The translations under genes and the position numbers were made by a program. The notes beneath the pieces are model-generated. The model worked only from the letters and a program-made list of their open reading frames with translations. It had not been told where the DNA came from and made no database searches. DNA of 64,000 nucleotides from Argopecten irradians (Eukaryota; Mollusca; Bivalvia; Pectinida; Pectinidae): NCBI RefSeq assembly GCF_041381155.1, contig NC_091143.1, forward strand, positions 24,455,695 through 24,519,694, given 5' to 3'. Within the stretch, counting starts at the first letter, position 1, and each line of letters starts with the position of its first letter. Shown here piece after piece: positions 14,201 through 24,800 of the stretch.

Positions 14201-14395
14201 CTCTATTTTGAAGAGACCGAGGACCACCTGCAGACTGTCCAGTTCTGTTTGTAAACCATTAATTAATGATCTGTAGTTATCATCTTCATCCTCATCTGCA
14301 CATCTCAAATCCATGATGGTACTCAATATGTCCAACTTCTGCTGAAAATGTTCAGCCAGACTGTCTAATGATGTAGCATTCATTTCACTGTTGTC
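8046..14395 (-). CDS. SKA1: SKA1, spindle and kinetochore-associated protein 1 (5 coding exons, complete)
   Basis: Coding exons in transcript order: 14165-14383, 11589-11698, 10691-10852, 8459-8628, 8046-8203. All junctions are GT-AG and phases agree (0, 2, 2, 1), giving 272 residues; vertebrate SKA1 is about 255. Residues 1-73 form the N-terminal helical region that in this family pairs with SKA2 and SKA3 (start MNATSLDSL). A linker follows (NNIPSRMPRP, then a basic stretch), then the C-terminal microtubule-binding winged-helix domain: YIKGRMNYNQVN, DEINKAYKEKYKIL, EHFIVDEDVKEF, LLTLLRHCGRM, IRGGGHTRY. The protein works at the outer kinetochore, coupling it to dynamic microtubules in mitosis. 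The first exon is preceded by an acceptor AG at 14396-14397, so an untranslated exon probably lies upstream. Oddities: a 2.4-kb minisatellite starts at the first donor, a hAT element sits in intron 3, and the stop codon lies at the edge of another minisatellite. Confidence 0.94.
8459..8628 (-). CDS. SKA1: SKA1 coding exon 4 (microtubule-binding domain)
   Basis: Encodes YIKGRMNYNQVNTMMDEIN, then a basic helix AYKEKYKILAMKRTTLSDV and a run ending LQETKETT. This is the first half of the winged-helix microtubule-binding domain. The acceptor TTAACTAG ends at 8629; the donor is CAG|GTACAC at 8458. Confidence 0.92.
9502..10436 (-). mobile_element. hAT transposon, internally deleted, with degenerate BED-type transposase remnant
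   Basis: A 935-bp element in SKA1 intron 3. Terminal inverted repeats begin TAGGGGTGAAAC at 9502 and end GTTTCACCCCTA at 10436. It is flanked by a perfect 8-bp target duplication ATTACTAA (9494-9501 and 10437-10444), the length expected of hAT. On the minus strand, 9882-10169 carries a BED zinc-finger pattern (CRLCYVDF, then GNTSNMNTHLVRKH). Overlapping it in another frame, 9731-9973 carries VTQAIGVFIAVDMRPYVIVE and YRVPS, the start of the hAT transposase body. The catalytic and C-terminal parts are absent, so it cannot encode a working transposase. Confidence 0.9.
10691..10852 (-). CDS. SKA1: SKA1 coding exon 3
   Basis: Encodes a basic, low-complexity linker followed by VYIPMLDYITVKEFEDVPK, the entry to the C-terminal domain. 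The acceptor ATTCACAG ends at 10853; the donor is AAA|GTAAGG at 10690. Phase 2 at both ends. Confidence 0.9.
11331..11471. mobile_element. Small inverted-repeat element (MITE-like)
   Basis: About 37-bp imperfect inverted ends: AGTCCGAAACTCGTAAAAT at the left, and the complement of AGTCCTAATCTCATAAAAT at the right. It lies in SKA1 intron 2, just downstream of exon 2. No clear target duplication is visible, so the superfamily is unassigned. Confidence 0.55.
11589..11698 (-). CDS. SKA1: SKA1 coding exon 2
   Basis: Encodes PMKTAKETLVSDLTHAV and then NNIPSRMPRPVQKEVASDI, matching the SKA1 segment between the coiled region and the linker. The acceptor TTGTCAG ends at 11699; the donor is CAG|GTATTT at 11588. 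Phase 0 in, phase 2 out. Confidence 0.9.
11765..14160. repeat. Minisatellite, 39-bp unit, ~60 copies, seeded at the SKA1 exon 1 splice donor
   Basis: On the minus strand the unit is GTAATGATTAGGTTATCAGG then AGAAACAAGGCTAAAGCAA. The exon 1 / intron 1 boundary itself reads GGAGAAACAG|GTAATGATCAGG, so the array begins at the real 5' splice site and copies of GTAATGAT recur every 39 bp. Because 39 is a multiple of three, the array is open for hundreds of codons on the minus strand (repeat VMIRLSGETRLKQ), in the same frame as exon 1 over the first copy, before a stop near 14105. It occupies nearly all of intron 1. Confidence 0.95.
14165..14395 (-). CDS. SKA1: SKA1 coding exon 1
   Basis: Begins after an acceptor at 14396-14397, with 12 bases of 5' UTR and then ATG at 14381-14383. 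It encodes 73 residues ending KLKEKQ, phase 0. The donor is CAG|GTAATG at 14164. The 39-bp array begins immediately beyond it. Confidence 0.92.
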
Positions 14396-15815
14396 CTATA
14401 AAAATCAAACTGAAATATATATATGTACTGATCATGAAAAGAAAAAAAATGTGTATATTTTTCTTTTTTATATTCAAATCAATGTGTTTGCAGGATAGAA
14501 ATTAAAACCTTATTCAATATTTGAATTCAAATATAGATTTATCTTGTGTACATGTTAAAAATAGCTCAGAAGTATCAGAACTATTTTGATCTATGTGGGT
14601 ATTGCCGATGATGTTCATATGATATGACTAGGAAGTTATAATTATAAGGCATCACCGATGTTGGTCTCATGATCATGATGTAATTAGGGTTTCCAATATT
14701 ACCCAAAAGTTTAAACATGATGTTGACCTGTGACTTCTTTTGAAATGCATGACCAAGGATTTATAAGTGAGGATGTTGTCACCGTCTCTTTAAACTACTA
14801 AACACCATGGGAGATGGCTATATATATGAGCTGGAAAAAAACCTGACATTTTTCTCAACAAATGGTTGTCTTACCGAGTCAATAGAAACACCAATGTAAA
14901 CCAAATAACAAATTTCACAATGTCTAGTCTTTGGTTAAAGGCCGATTGAAGATTTAGAAAAAATACTTCAATTTTCATTAAGAAAATATGATAGCTCATG
15001 AAATGACAGCCCGCTTCAAATAGTAAGACAGTAAGTCTGGCTATCGCAAACTACACCAAAGGTTAAGTTGTGTAGGTGGATATCAAAGGAAAATCATCAA
15101 TTGTCGCCCAATGTTACCACGGTCAGTGCACAAATACAAAAGCATTCGCAATGTATTCTTCTAAAACCCCAAGAGACAAATCCATCTCACTTCTTGTGAT
15201 ATAATTGTGATATAACATAATTCCTTGGCATGGCATTTTTTCCCTCTATAGCTATATATATATAGCTATCTGAATGGAATATTGGTATTTTGATGGATTT
15301 GAAACATGCATCATATAATGTATCCATAGCATATTTATGCACGATGTATATATATGTTTTACAACAGTTTGTTAATAGTGAAAATTATCAGATATACAAC
15401 TTTAAAGAGAAAATTTCTTCAAGCATACATCCATCTTTTACAAAGTGGTTTAATTTAATTGACAAATACAGATAAAATATTTCCATGTATTTTCATTGGT
15501 TACACTTTTTAATCTGAAAATTAGTTCCAGTATTGGTAACTAATTATGTATATATATAATCAGTTAGTCTATGAGAATTACCAATATAATGCAAGTAACA
15601 CACCTGCTCTGTACACACAGAAACATATAAATCACTTGTTCTACAATGTGTAAACATAATGCAATGTTGTATGATCAGCTAGCTAAAAAAGGGACGAAAA
15701 CACATCTTGCTTCATAACACTGAGGACGAATCGCCCACAACCAGCTGTGAGCCTCTGGGTGAATTGACCCGATAGGCTTAATGTACTGAACAGGGCCGTT
15801 TTGGCGATTTCTATT
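14396..15815. other. SKA1 upstream region, no gene recognised
   Basis: AT-rich sequence upstream of SKA1 coding exon 1. A non-coding SKA1 first exon is expected somewhere upstream because of the acceptor at 14396-14397, but I could not place it. A short palindromic TA run (TATAGCTATATATATATAGC) lies near 15250. Open frames are at most about 61 codons. Confidence 0.4.
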
Positions 15816-16010
15816 ATTCTGTCTTTGCATATTACAGAATTACCTCCCTTTCAGGTAGGTACTGATTGTACATGTCATTATTTTGTATGTGCGCACAATA
15901 ATTCACATCGTTATCTCCGAGTAGTGTGACATAAAGCTTGCAAACACATGACATCACAATCAATACCTACCCACAAGGGTAGATAATTCTGTAATATGCA
16001 AATACAGAAT
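15816..16010. mobile_element. MITE with ~54-bp inverted ends
   Basis: Left end ATTCTGTCTTTGCATATTAC; right end is the complement of ATTCTGTATTTGCATATTAC. Similarity continues inward through AGAATTAYCTMCC and GTAGGTAYTGATTGT. The target duplication is not clear. It is 195 bp long with a short, mostly unpaired centre. Confidence 0.75.
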
Positions 16011-16194
16011 ACGTTTTGACAATGTTAACCAAGTTGTTTGTTTACAAATAAAAGTGTACATACACGGAACGGATATACACAATTACCCTACATTGATTAT
16101 TATGTACATTTTATTGGGTATATATAATCATGTAGTAATCACAGAGATGTTCATTTATCTGTGACAGGTAAATAGATATATGCACAGGGCCTCG

Positions 16195-16557
16195 ATCGTT
16201 ACTAATGATCATGATGATTTATAAAAGAAAGGTCACGTCTATTTGCCTACAGGGAAGTTGAGGAAGACTGCCATTAAAGAGTTTCGGAAGGAGGCAGAGA
16301 GAGCATCCCGCTGGCTGTGGATACGCAGAGGGAGAGTAGCTGGAAGCCAACCATGGAAGAGTAGGGACTGATCACTCCTACTGACCCGGAGAGAGTTCTA
16401 AGATATAGGTTACATTGAAACCATCGAAGATGGATGGACCTGGCTGATGACGACGACCATGGAGCAGCAACACAAACAGCTGTATTTAGGTAATATTCAT
16501 ACATTACACGATATATTTAAATTTGTATATATTATCATCATTAGTAACGAGGCCCTG
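16195..16557. mobile_element. hAT-like short element carrying a GC-richer open segment
   Basis: Ends are CAGGGCCTCG...GTTACTAATGAT at the left and the complement of CAGGGCCTCGTTACTAATGAT at the right. Flanking octamers TATATGCA and TGGATGCA match at 6 of 8 positions, compatible with a decayed hAT duplication. The core (16255-16490) is GC-richer than its surroundings. It is open on the plus strand through a basic run (KEFRKEAERASRWLW), with AG upstream (CTACAG) and GT downstream (TTTAG|GTAATA). It may be a captured fragment of a gene or retroelement. Confidence 0.6.
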
Positions 16558-16915
16558 TGGATGCACACGTTGATCTAGCTACTGTTGTAGCGGAAAAAGA
16601 TACCAGTATCACCTTCTAACTGAACAGTATTTAGTAGCTACCGTTGATCTTATATTGTTTCAATGATTTATAAGTAAGAAGGATTTTTAGACGAACCTTG
16701 ACAGGTCTGTATAAAAAACTGCAGGTCCGTCAGGATTTGTAAATGAAATAATGATTTTAACCAACGGTCGAACAGATTGTTCCGTATAAACAAAAACGAA
16801 CCAGTTTTTGTCACTTTAGATCGGACTATCGAGTTACTCCAACAATGTTAGAGGTATAGCACGACGAGACACTTTTGATCATTACGTCGTGTCTAACCTC
16901 TTAGACACCCTAATA

Positions 16916-17532
16916 ACAGGTTGGGGACCATCCCGTATATGCAGGATAGTCCTGCATTTGAGTAATAGTCCTGTATTTGAGGGATAATTTTGTTACGCAA
17001 ATGCAGGATTCTATGAAATGAAAAGTGATAAAGTTGATTTAAACATTGTCATCAAAAAAGGGCATCATAATTTTTATATGGCATCATCACTAATACAACT
17101 TTCCACATTATTACTCAAATGGAAACAAATTTCATCATCTAAATGTTTGTAAAAGTCACAAATAAAATCACCTGTATTGCTTACTATGGGGCTAAAAATA
17201 GAACACAGGTAAAAGTCAATCAACCATGACATTTGCACCAAATTTCCCTGATGGCTATACACTGTAGTCTATGGAGAGCACCTAAATTGTCACTTTATTA
17301 CAAAGTGAGATAATAGAATTCTATTGTTCATAAACAAATACATAAAGTTTTCAATTAGTTATATGGGTAACTGAAAATGATGACGCCCTTTTTTGATACA
17401 AATTTTTAAAACAACTTTATCCATTTTCATTTCACATAATCCTGCATTTGAGTAACAAATTTATCCCTCAAATACAGGACTATTACTCAAATGCAGGACT
17501 ATCCTGCATATACGGGATGGTCCCCAACCTGT
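16916..17532. mobile_element. TA-flanked MITE, 617 bp, long inverted repeats
   Basis: Left end ACAGGTTGGGGACCATCCCG, right end its complement, with dinucleotide TA on both sides (16914-16915 and 17533-17534). Inverted similarity runs for roughly 75 bp and resumes more weakly further in. TA flanks point to the Tc1/mariner group. It has no transposase. Confidence 0.85.
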
Positions 17533-18230
17533 TATCCGAAGGCAGGATTCACACGGCGCAGAAATGGGCTCGATATAAATTCAAAATTTCAAGTTTTGTT
17601 CACACTAACCTTTTATAGCCTGAAAGAATTATCCCAAATCATGTTAAATCCAAAATTCAAAACGTCACTATTGCACTGTTATACCGAATTTAGACATTTC
17701 TATTCTATACCCCCACCACTATTTGTAAGTCTACCCGGTCGCCATTTTTACTCGGTTGTTACAAATTACGGAATGGTGACGGAAAGTAAAAGTATCATTA
17801 TCTATGAAATATTTTGCAGTATTTCGACTAAAATGCATTAATTTATTTAAATATTTCCAGAATCAATCAGGACTAATAAAAAATACTTGTTTCCGTGCAT
17901 ATAAACAACCTTGGTTACCACTATTAATATTATCTTTCCATTTGATACACCGTACTATAATTTGATAAACCGGAAGTGACGAAAATTTGAATAGGAATTA
18001 ACCTAGATTATACAGCGATGCTATGGGTCAGCTCTTAAATGTGTGATTATTCCGTGGATTAATGTTATGTCATACCTATTCTTATACCAGGATGTGTTCA
18101 TGGATAACTACTGATTCACGCTATACATGTTTTTTGACATTCTGGTAAGTTTTTCACTTGGTAATTAAGCGTCAAAGTTGCGCTCTAATTCGAGGGCGGA
18201 ACTTGCGAAGACTCGTATAGGGTTCGGGCA

Positions 18231-18278
18231 TTAGATCTCGATATTGCACATCAGAAGTTTCTCAATATCGAGATCTAA
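18231..18278. repeat. Perfect 16-bp inverted repeat
   Basis: TTAGATCTCGATATTG at 18231-18246 is followed after 16 bases by its exact complement at 18263-18278. It lies about 500 bp upstream of the CFAP53 start. It could be the core of an old element or a stable hairpin; the function is not evident. Confidence 0.85.
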
Positions 18279-18520
18279 TATTATTGGATTACATCGGACT
18301 ATCGAGTAGGACGTATCGGACCAGAGAGGAAGTTTCCGACCAAATTCAAGTTACAAGAGTCAGCAATAAAACACGAGTACTGTGCAATAGCCCAATATTT
18401 TCTTGCTCTCAATCCATCTGATATAAAAATACTGTCCCAACTATCAAAGCAATTTACCTGAAATCGTGCACAATCTCATATATGTCAACAATAGTTTGAA
18501 AATTCCGCCTGAATCAAATA

Positions 18521-18584
18521 CCGGAAGTCAGAATCAAAATCTCGTTAAAAGTCTCGGGACTCACTTCCTGACAACGTGACGTCA
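18521..18584. promoter_or_regulatory. Candidate CFAP53 promoter motifs (ETS-like and CRE-like)
   Basis: CCGGAAGT at 18521-18528 fits an ETS-type site and TGACGTCA at 18577-18584 is a perfect CRE palindrome; both lie 200-270 bp upstream of the CFAP53 ATG. These motifs are common near metazoan promoters. Assignment to CFAP53 is inference from position. A clear RFX X-box, expected for a ciliary gene, was not found by eye. Confidence 0.4.
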
Positions 18585-18784
18585 CAGCTTCGAAACGTAA
18601 ATACTTTGGGGCAAAATGGATTGACAGAGCTTTAATAAGTAAACAACGGTAGGCCGAAATAACAGAGATTTCTGGTCCATTCCGTCGAAGATTAAGACCA
18701 GAGGATAACTTCGACAGAACAAAGAGAGCACACAAACGTCATAAATTAATTTAATAAGTCTTATCCTAACTGCAACGTTCCAAG

Positions 18785-18853
18785 ATGATGGTCACACAGA
18801 GAACCCGAAGGACCCGGGAGTTTACAGGACCCACCCCACACTCCGTCGCTATC
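18785..18853 (+). CDS. CFAP53: CFAP53 exon 1
   Basis: Encodes 23 residues (MMVTQRTRRTREFTGPTPHS, then VAI). The GPTP motif sits at the same place as in vertebrate CFAP53. Donor ATC|GTAAGT, phase 0. Confidence 0.9.
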
Positions 18854-21800
18854 GTAAGTGTACAATGTTTTCTATGTTGACAACAGAACTAACGAAATTT
18901 TTTGATAGGCAGTATATTTGCATGTTGAACTGTGTCAATTTCTGGCACTGTAACCGTACAGTTGTACATCATGAATATGAGAAAACCGAGGTTCAAACCC
19001 AGTACCTCGGAACACTACTGTACTGTAGCTGAATGCTCTACTAATTTAGGTATCTACCTAGTCATTGGTGAGCTATGGCACAGGGGGCCAACTCAATAAA
19101 AATAGATGTTGTCATACGTTGTTTTTTTTGTACTTGGTGGATGGACTGGTGAGTATATATTGACAGTCATGTGATTTATTTTCGAAAAATACGAGATTTG
19201 AAAAATCATTTTAAAAATCGGGATATTTACTATAAAACAGAGAAAGGGACGACAGTTGCCATATTGGAATTTTTACCCCCAACTTGATTAAAGTAATTTT
19301 TTCACAATAGTATACCTTTTTTCCTAGAGTCATAGTCACGCATCAGTCCTCCGATAATCCATAATCACACACATACCATGCTAAAGCATATAAACAATGT
19401 CTGTATAGTCGAACGTATTATTTCAATCCCAAATTACCGGTGCTTTCTGACTTGTGACATTGAAAGCAACGTCCTAGTGAAGAGCGATTAGAGTGACTTC
19501 CCCTGCAGTGTAATTCAATGGGTTTAGTAAGAGATATTCCGATACGTTTGTTTTTGCGGAAAATTTGAATTGCAAGCGTTCAAGTGATAGACCACTTTCA
19601 ATATAATCAGCTGACTAAAAATGGAATATCTGTTACGGAAATAAAATATGGATTTCCTTCTCAAATAGGGGTTAGGGGACAAGGATAGAGTGTGAATATA
19701 TGAATTAAAAAATAAACAGAAAATTCGGCTCCATTATTTCCATACATTGGACTTTTCAACATTGCATAATTAATAGTTTACTGAAACATCTGGCTGCGCC
19801 CTTTAAGGCCTTGCCTTCAGTCATATTAATATTACATGTATTGAGGAAATGGACTGGATGTATCATCAATGTTCAGTTAGCTCAATCTGTACTGGCAAGC
19901 GACTTGTTCTCGTCGAGTACCAATTCTTGCCATCGCATATGTACTTGTATGATCACAGACAAATTTTGAGACAATTTTTGTGGAAATCCGCATGGTAGTG
20001 TGACTTCTATCAGAAGAAGGCTTTATTGACTATATTTGTGTGGAAATCGTACAGATACAGATCCAATGGCGAGAATTGGTGCTCAGCGAAAACTGGTCGT
20101 CTGCTAGGTCCAGTAGAGCATGTGGCTAGTATTCAGAGGTCCAGGTTTCAAATCCCAGTCTGGTTGTTACATTTTCTCCTTTCCTATTACAAAATTGCCT
20201 GTTACAAGTGTTATGGAAGCATGCTTAGCAGGGTATTTATATATGTCAACTTGTGAGTTCTTGTGCCTTCAAAGGCAATGACTTAAATAAAGGAGGAAGG
20301 AATGTAGCAGGACTGGACTGGATTAATCATCGGTGACCAGGTAGCTAAATCGGTAGAGCATCTGGCTGTTATTTGACTGTCCTGTGTTCGAACCCTGGCC
20401 TGGCTGCTACAGTTACTCCCTCCTGTTACACATGTGGTGCCTGTGAGGTGGATACTTGACAAGAGAATACCCAAATATGGGATGTATGTCAAACTATTGG
20501 GCAAATGCTTAAAAAGGAGAACAATTGAATGTACATGTAGTGTCATGTAATAGTTCTTGAATGGGTCATACACCATTGCACAGGTAACTCTATTAACCAA
20601 GCATATAGCTATTGTTCACTGTTCAGGGCTCACATACACACTTTTCGTCAGATCAGATTTTTTTTACTCTTTTAATGCAATCATTGGTATTTAGTTGGGA
20701 GTAATTCAACAACAGAACATGATATTGTTTTGGGTTAAAAACTTAAAATCAACCAAAAATTGTTCTACATGCTAACATATATCATATGGAGTGAATTAAA
20801 GAGAAATTAAACCTCTTGTGATTTTAAACTAACAATTAAATGCATATCACATTATATTAATTTTCCTTTTTAGCGAGCAAGGCCACCAAATGTCCGCCCC
20901 CCAGAGCACCTTATCCTTGAAAGGAGGAAGAAGGAAGAAATGCTTCAAGAATATAAGAAAAATACACAATACATGGAATTCAATGATCTGAAAAATGAAT
21001 GGGAAAGATTTACAGACAAGAAGATAAAGATCAATACTGCTATGCGAAGAGTTGATGGTCTGATGTTGGCAAACCAATTCAATATACAAGATAGACGGGA
21101 AAGGTAAATTTGCTCAAGTTAACAATCTTTTTTCATTTCAATTGCCAATTTGAAGATGATATTGGACTGTAGAAAATGCTACAGTACCGCTGAAAGTACT
21201 GGCTATATCACAGAGAATGATCTATGGAGCAATACTATACATGTAATTTATGTTTACGCTTAGCTGTCACTGTCTTTCAATGTGCTAATACATATCGAAC
21301 CATTAGGTGCTAATTTATGGAGAGAATAATACATTTCCAATATGACATTAATTATGAGTAAGATCCTGCCATTTAAATGCAGATTCAATACTTTGTTGTC
21401 AGGTTGCGTCAAATGTTACAACAAGAGGAAGCTGCTTACTTAAGAGAAATGGATGAAAAGGAAGAAACAGTATTAGAGAGACAGGCCAAAATGAGAGAAC
21501 GTGCTAAATACTTAAAGGACAGACGCGAATCAGAACGTCTGGAATATGTACAAGAGAAATATGACCAACAGTTCAGGTAATTCTAGAATTGAGAAATTAT
21601 CATTTGTTTACTACCTTCTTAGTCAGATTTGACTAATTGTTTTTTATTGAGCTGTTAATTTGACTGAAAACATACTTGATTATATGCATTTTAATGTCAA
21701 GTCTTAAAACATCAGTTCATACACAAAAGCATTCCCCTTACTAACTTGTAAACTGATGATCAAGTTGATGATTAAAATCTAAAATCCAATTCACAGAATT

Positions 21801-24800
21801 GAAGACCATAAACAATATCATGGGACAAAAGACAGAGTTTGCATGAAAGCATTTTCTGTTTTAATCAAAATGTTATACATATTTTTTTTGACATATAAAA
21901 AAAATAACAGAAAGTATTGAAAAAAGATAAAATTGATCAAAAAGAGAAAAACTATTGCATTTGACCTATGATCTATTAAAATGTTACAGAAACCAGTGTG
22001 AGGAATTAAGGTCAACATTGTCCAAACGGCAACAAGATGAAGTGTGTGCTGAGAGGTTAGAACAGCTGAGAATCAAGGAAGAGATGGACAGAGAGAAGAA
22101 GGAAGAGGACAAAATGTATGCTAGACTATGGGAGGAAGACAGACTGAAGAAGGCAGATCGGGAGGAACGTGATGCCAAGGCAGCCCATGAGAGAAATATT
22201 GAGGTACTGAGTACACTGAGAACTCAGATGGCTGCTCTGGAGGAAAAGAAGGAAACAGCCTTGAGACTTAAGGAAGAAGAAGCACAGTTACTGGTGAGTA
22301 TTAAGGGTTAGAGGAAGTGCAGTTCCTGGGTAGTTAACAAGGTTTGGAGGAAGTGTAGATACTGGGTAGTTAACAAGGTTTGGAGGAAGTGTAGATACTG
22401 GGTAGTTAACAAGGTTTGGAGGAAGTGTAGATACTGGGTAGTTAACAAGGTTTGGAGGAAGTGTATTAAGTTACTGGGTAGTTAATAGGGTTGGGGGAAT
22501 TAAGTGTAGTTACTGGGTAGTTAATAAGGTTGGAGGAAGTGCAGTTACCGGGTATTTAATAGGGTTGGAGGAAGTGCAGTTACTGGATAGTTAATAGGAT
22601 TGGAGGAAGTGCAGTTACTGGGTACTTAACAAGGTTTGGAGGAAGTGTAGTTACTGGGTGGTTAATAGGGTTGGAGGAAGTTCAGTTACTGGATAGTTAA
22701 TAGAATTGGAGGAAGTGTAGTTACTGGGTAGTTAATAGTGTTGGAAGAAATGCAGTTACTGGGTAGTTAATAAGGATGGAAGAAGTGCAGTTACTGGGTA
22801 GTTAATAAGGTTGGAGGAAGTGCAGTTACTGGGTAGTTAATAAGGTTGGAGGAAGTGTAGTTACTGGGTAGTTAATAGTGTTGGAAGAAATGCAGTTACT
22901 GGGTAATTAATAAGGATGGAAGAAGTGTAGTTACTGGGTAGTTAATAAGGTTGGAAGAAATGCAGTTACTGGGTAGTTAATAAGGATGGAAGAAGTGTAG
23001 TTACTGGGTATATAGTTAATAAGGTTGGAGGAAGTGTAGTTACTGGGTAGTTAATAGGGTTGGAGGAAGTGTAGTTACTGGGTAGTTAATAAGGTTGGAG
23101 GAAGTGCAGTTACCCGGTAGTTAATAAGGTTGGAGGAAGTGTAGTTACTGGATAGTTAATAAGGTTGGAGGAAGTGCAGTTACTGGGTAGTTAATAGTGT
23201 TGGAGGAAGTGCAGTTACTGGGTAGTTAATAAGGTTGGAGGAAGTGTAGTTACTGGGTAGTTAATAAGGTTTGAGGAAGTGTAGTTACTGGGTAGTTAAT
23301 AAGGTTGGAGGAAGTGTAGTTACTGGATAGTTAATAAGGATGGAAGAAGTGCAGTTACTGGGTAGTTAATAAGGTTGGAGGAAGTGCAGTTACTGGGTTA
23401 GTTAATAAGGTTGGAGGAAGTGTAGTTACTGGGTATAAAGTTTAATAAGGATGGAAGAAGTGTAGTTACTGGGTATAAAGTTAATAAGGTTGGAGGAAGT
23501 GTAGTTACTGGGTAGTTAATAAGGTTGGAGGAAGTGTAGTTACTGGGTAGTTAATAAGGTTGGAGGAAGTGCAGTTACTCAGTAGTTAATAAGGTTGGAG
23601 GAAGTGTAGTTAATGGATAGTTAATAAGGTTGGAGGAAGTGCAGTTACTGGGTAGTTAATAGTGTTGGAGGAAGTGTAGTTACTGGGTAGTTAATAAGGT
23701 TGGAGGAGGTGTAGTTACTGGGTAGTTAATAAGGTTTGAGGAAGTGTAGTTACTGGGTAGTTAATAAGGTTGGAGGAAGTGTAGTTACTGGATAGTTAAT
23801 AAGGATGGAAGAAGTGCAGTTACTGGGTAGTTAATAAGGTTGGAGGAAGTGCAGTTACTGGGTTATATATATAGTTAATAAGGTTGGAGGAAGTGTAGTT
23901 ACTGGGTAGTTAATAGTTAATAAGGATGGAAGAAGTGCAGTTACTGGGTAGTTAATAAGGATGGAAGAAGTGCAGTTACTGGGTATATATAGTTAATAAG
24001 GTTGGAGGAAGTATAGTTACTGGGTAGTTAATAGGGTTGGAGGAAGTGCAGTTACTGGGTAGTTAATAAGGTTGGAGGAAGTGTAGTTACTGGGTAGTTA
24101 ATAAGGTTTGAGGAAGTGTAGTTATTGGGTAGTTAATAAGGTTGGAGGAAGTGTAGTTACTGGGTAGTTAATAAGGTTGGAGGAAGTGTACTTACTGGAT
24201 AGTTGATAAGGATGGAAGAAGTGCAGTTACTGGGTAGTTAATAGGGTTGGAGGAAGTGCAGTTACTGGGTAGTTAATAAGGTTGGAGGAAGTGTAGTTAC
24301 TGGGTAGTTAATAAGGTTGGAGGAAGTGTAGTTACTGGGTAGTTAATAAGGTTGGAGGAAGTGTACTTACTGGATAGTTGATAAGGATGGAAGAAGTGCA
24401 GTTACTGGGTAGTTAATAGGGTTGGAGGAAGTGTTGTTACTGGGTAGTTAATAAGGTTGGAGGAAGTGCAGTTACTGGGTAGTTAATAAGGATGGAGGAA
24501 GTGCAGTTACTGGGTAGTTAATAAGGTTGGAGGAAGTGCAGTTACTCGGTAGTTAATAAGGTTGGAGGAAGTGCAGTTACTGGGTAGTTAATAAGGTTGG
24601 AGGAAGTGTAGTTACTGGATAGTTAATAAGGTTGGAGGAAGTGCAGTTACTGGGTAGTTAATAGTGTTGGAGGAAGTGCAGTTACTCGGTAGTTAACAAG
24701 GATGGAGGAAGTGCAGTTACTGGGTAGTTAATAAGGATGGAGGAAGTGCAGTTACTGGGTAGTTAATAAGGTTGGAGGAAGTGCAGTTACTGGGTAGTTA

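Noticed and set aside
21984-22178. Serine-rich minus-strand frame
   Set aside because: Complement of the charged coiled-coil codons of CFAP53 exon 4.
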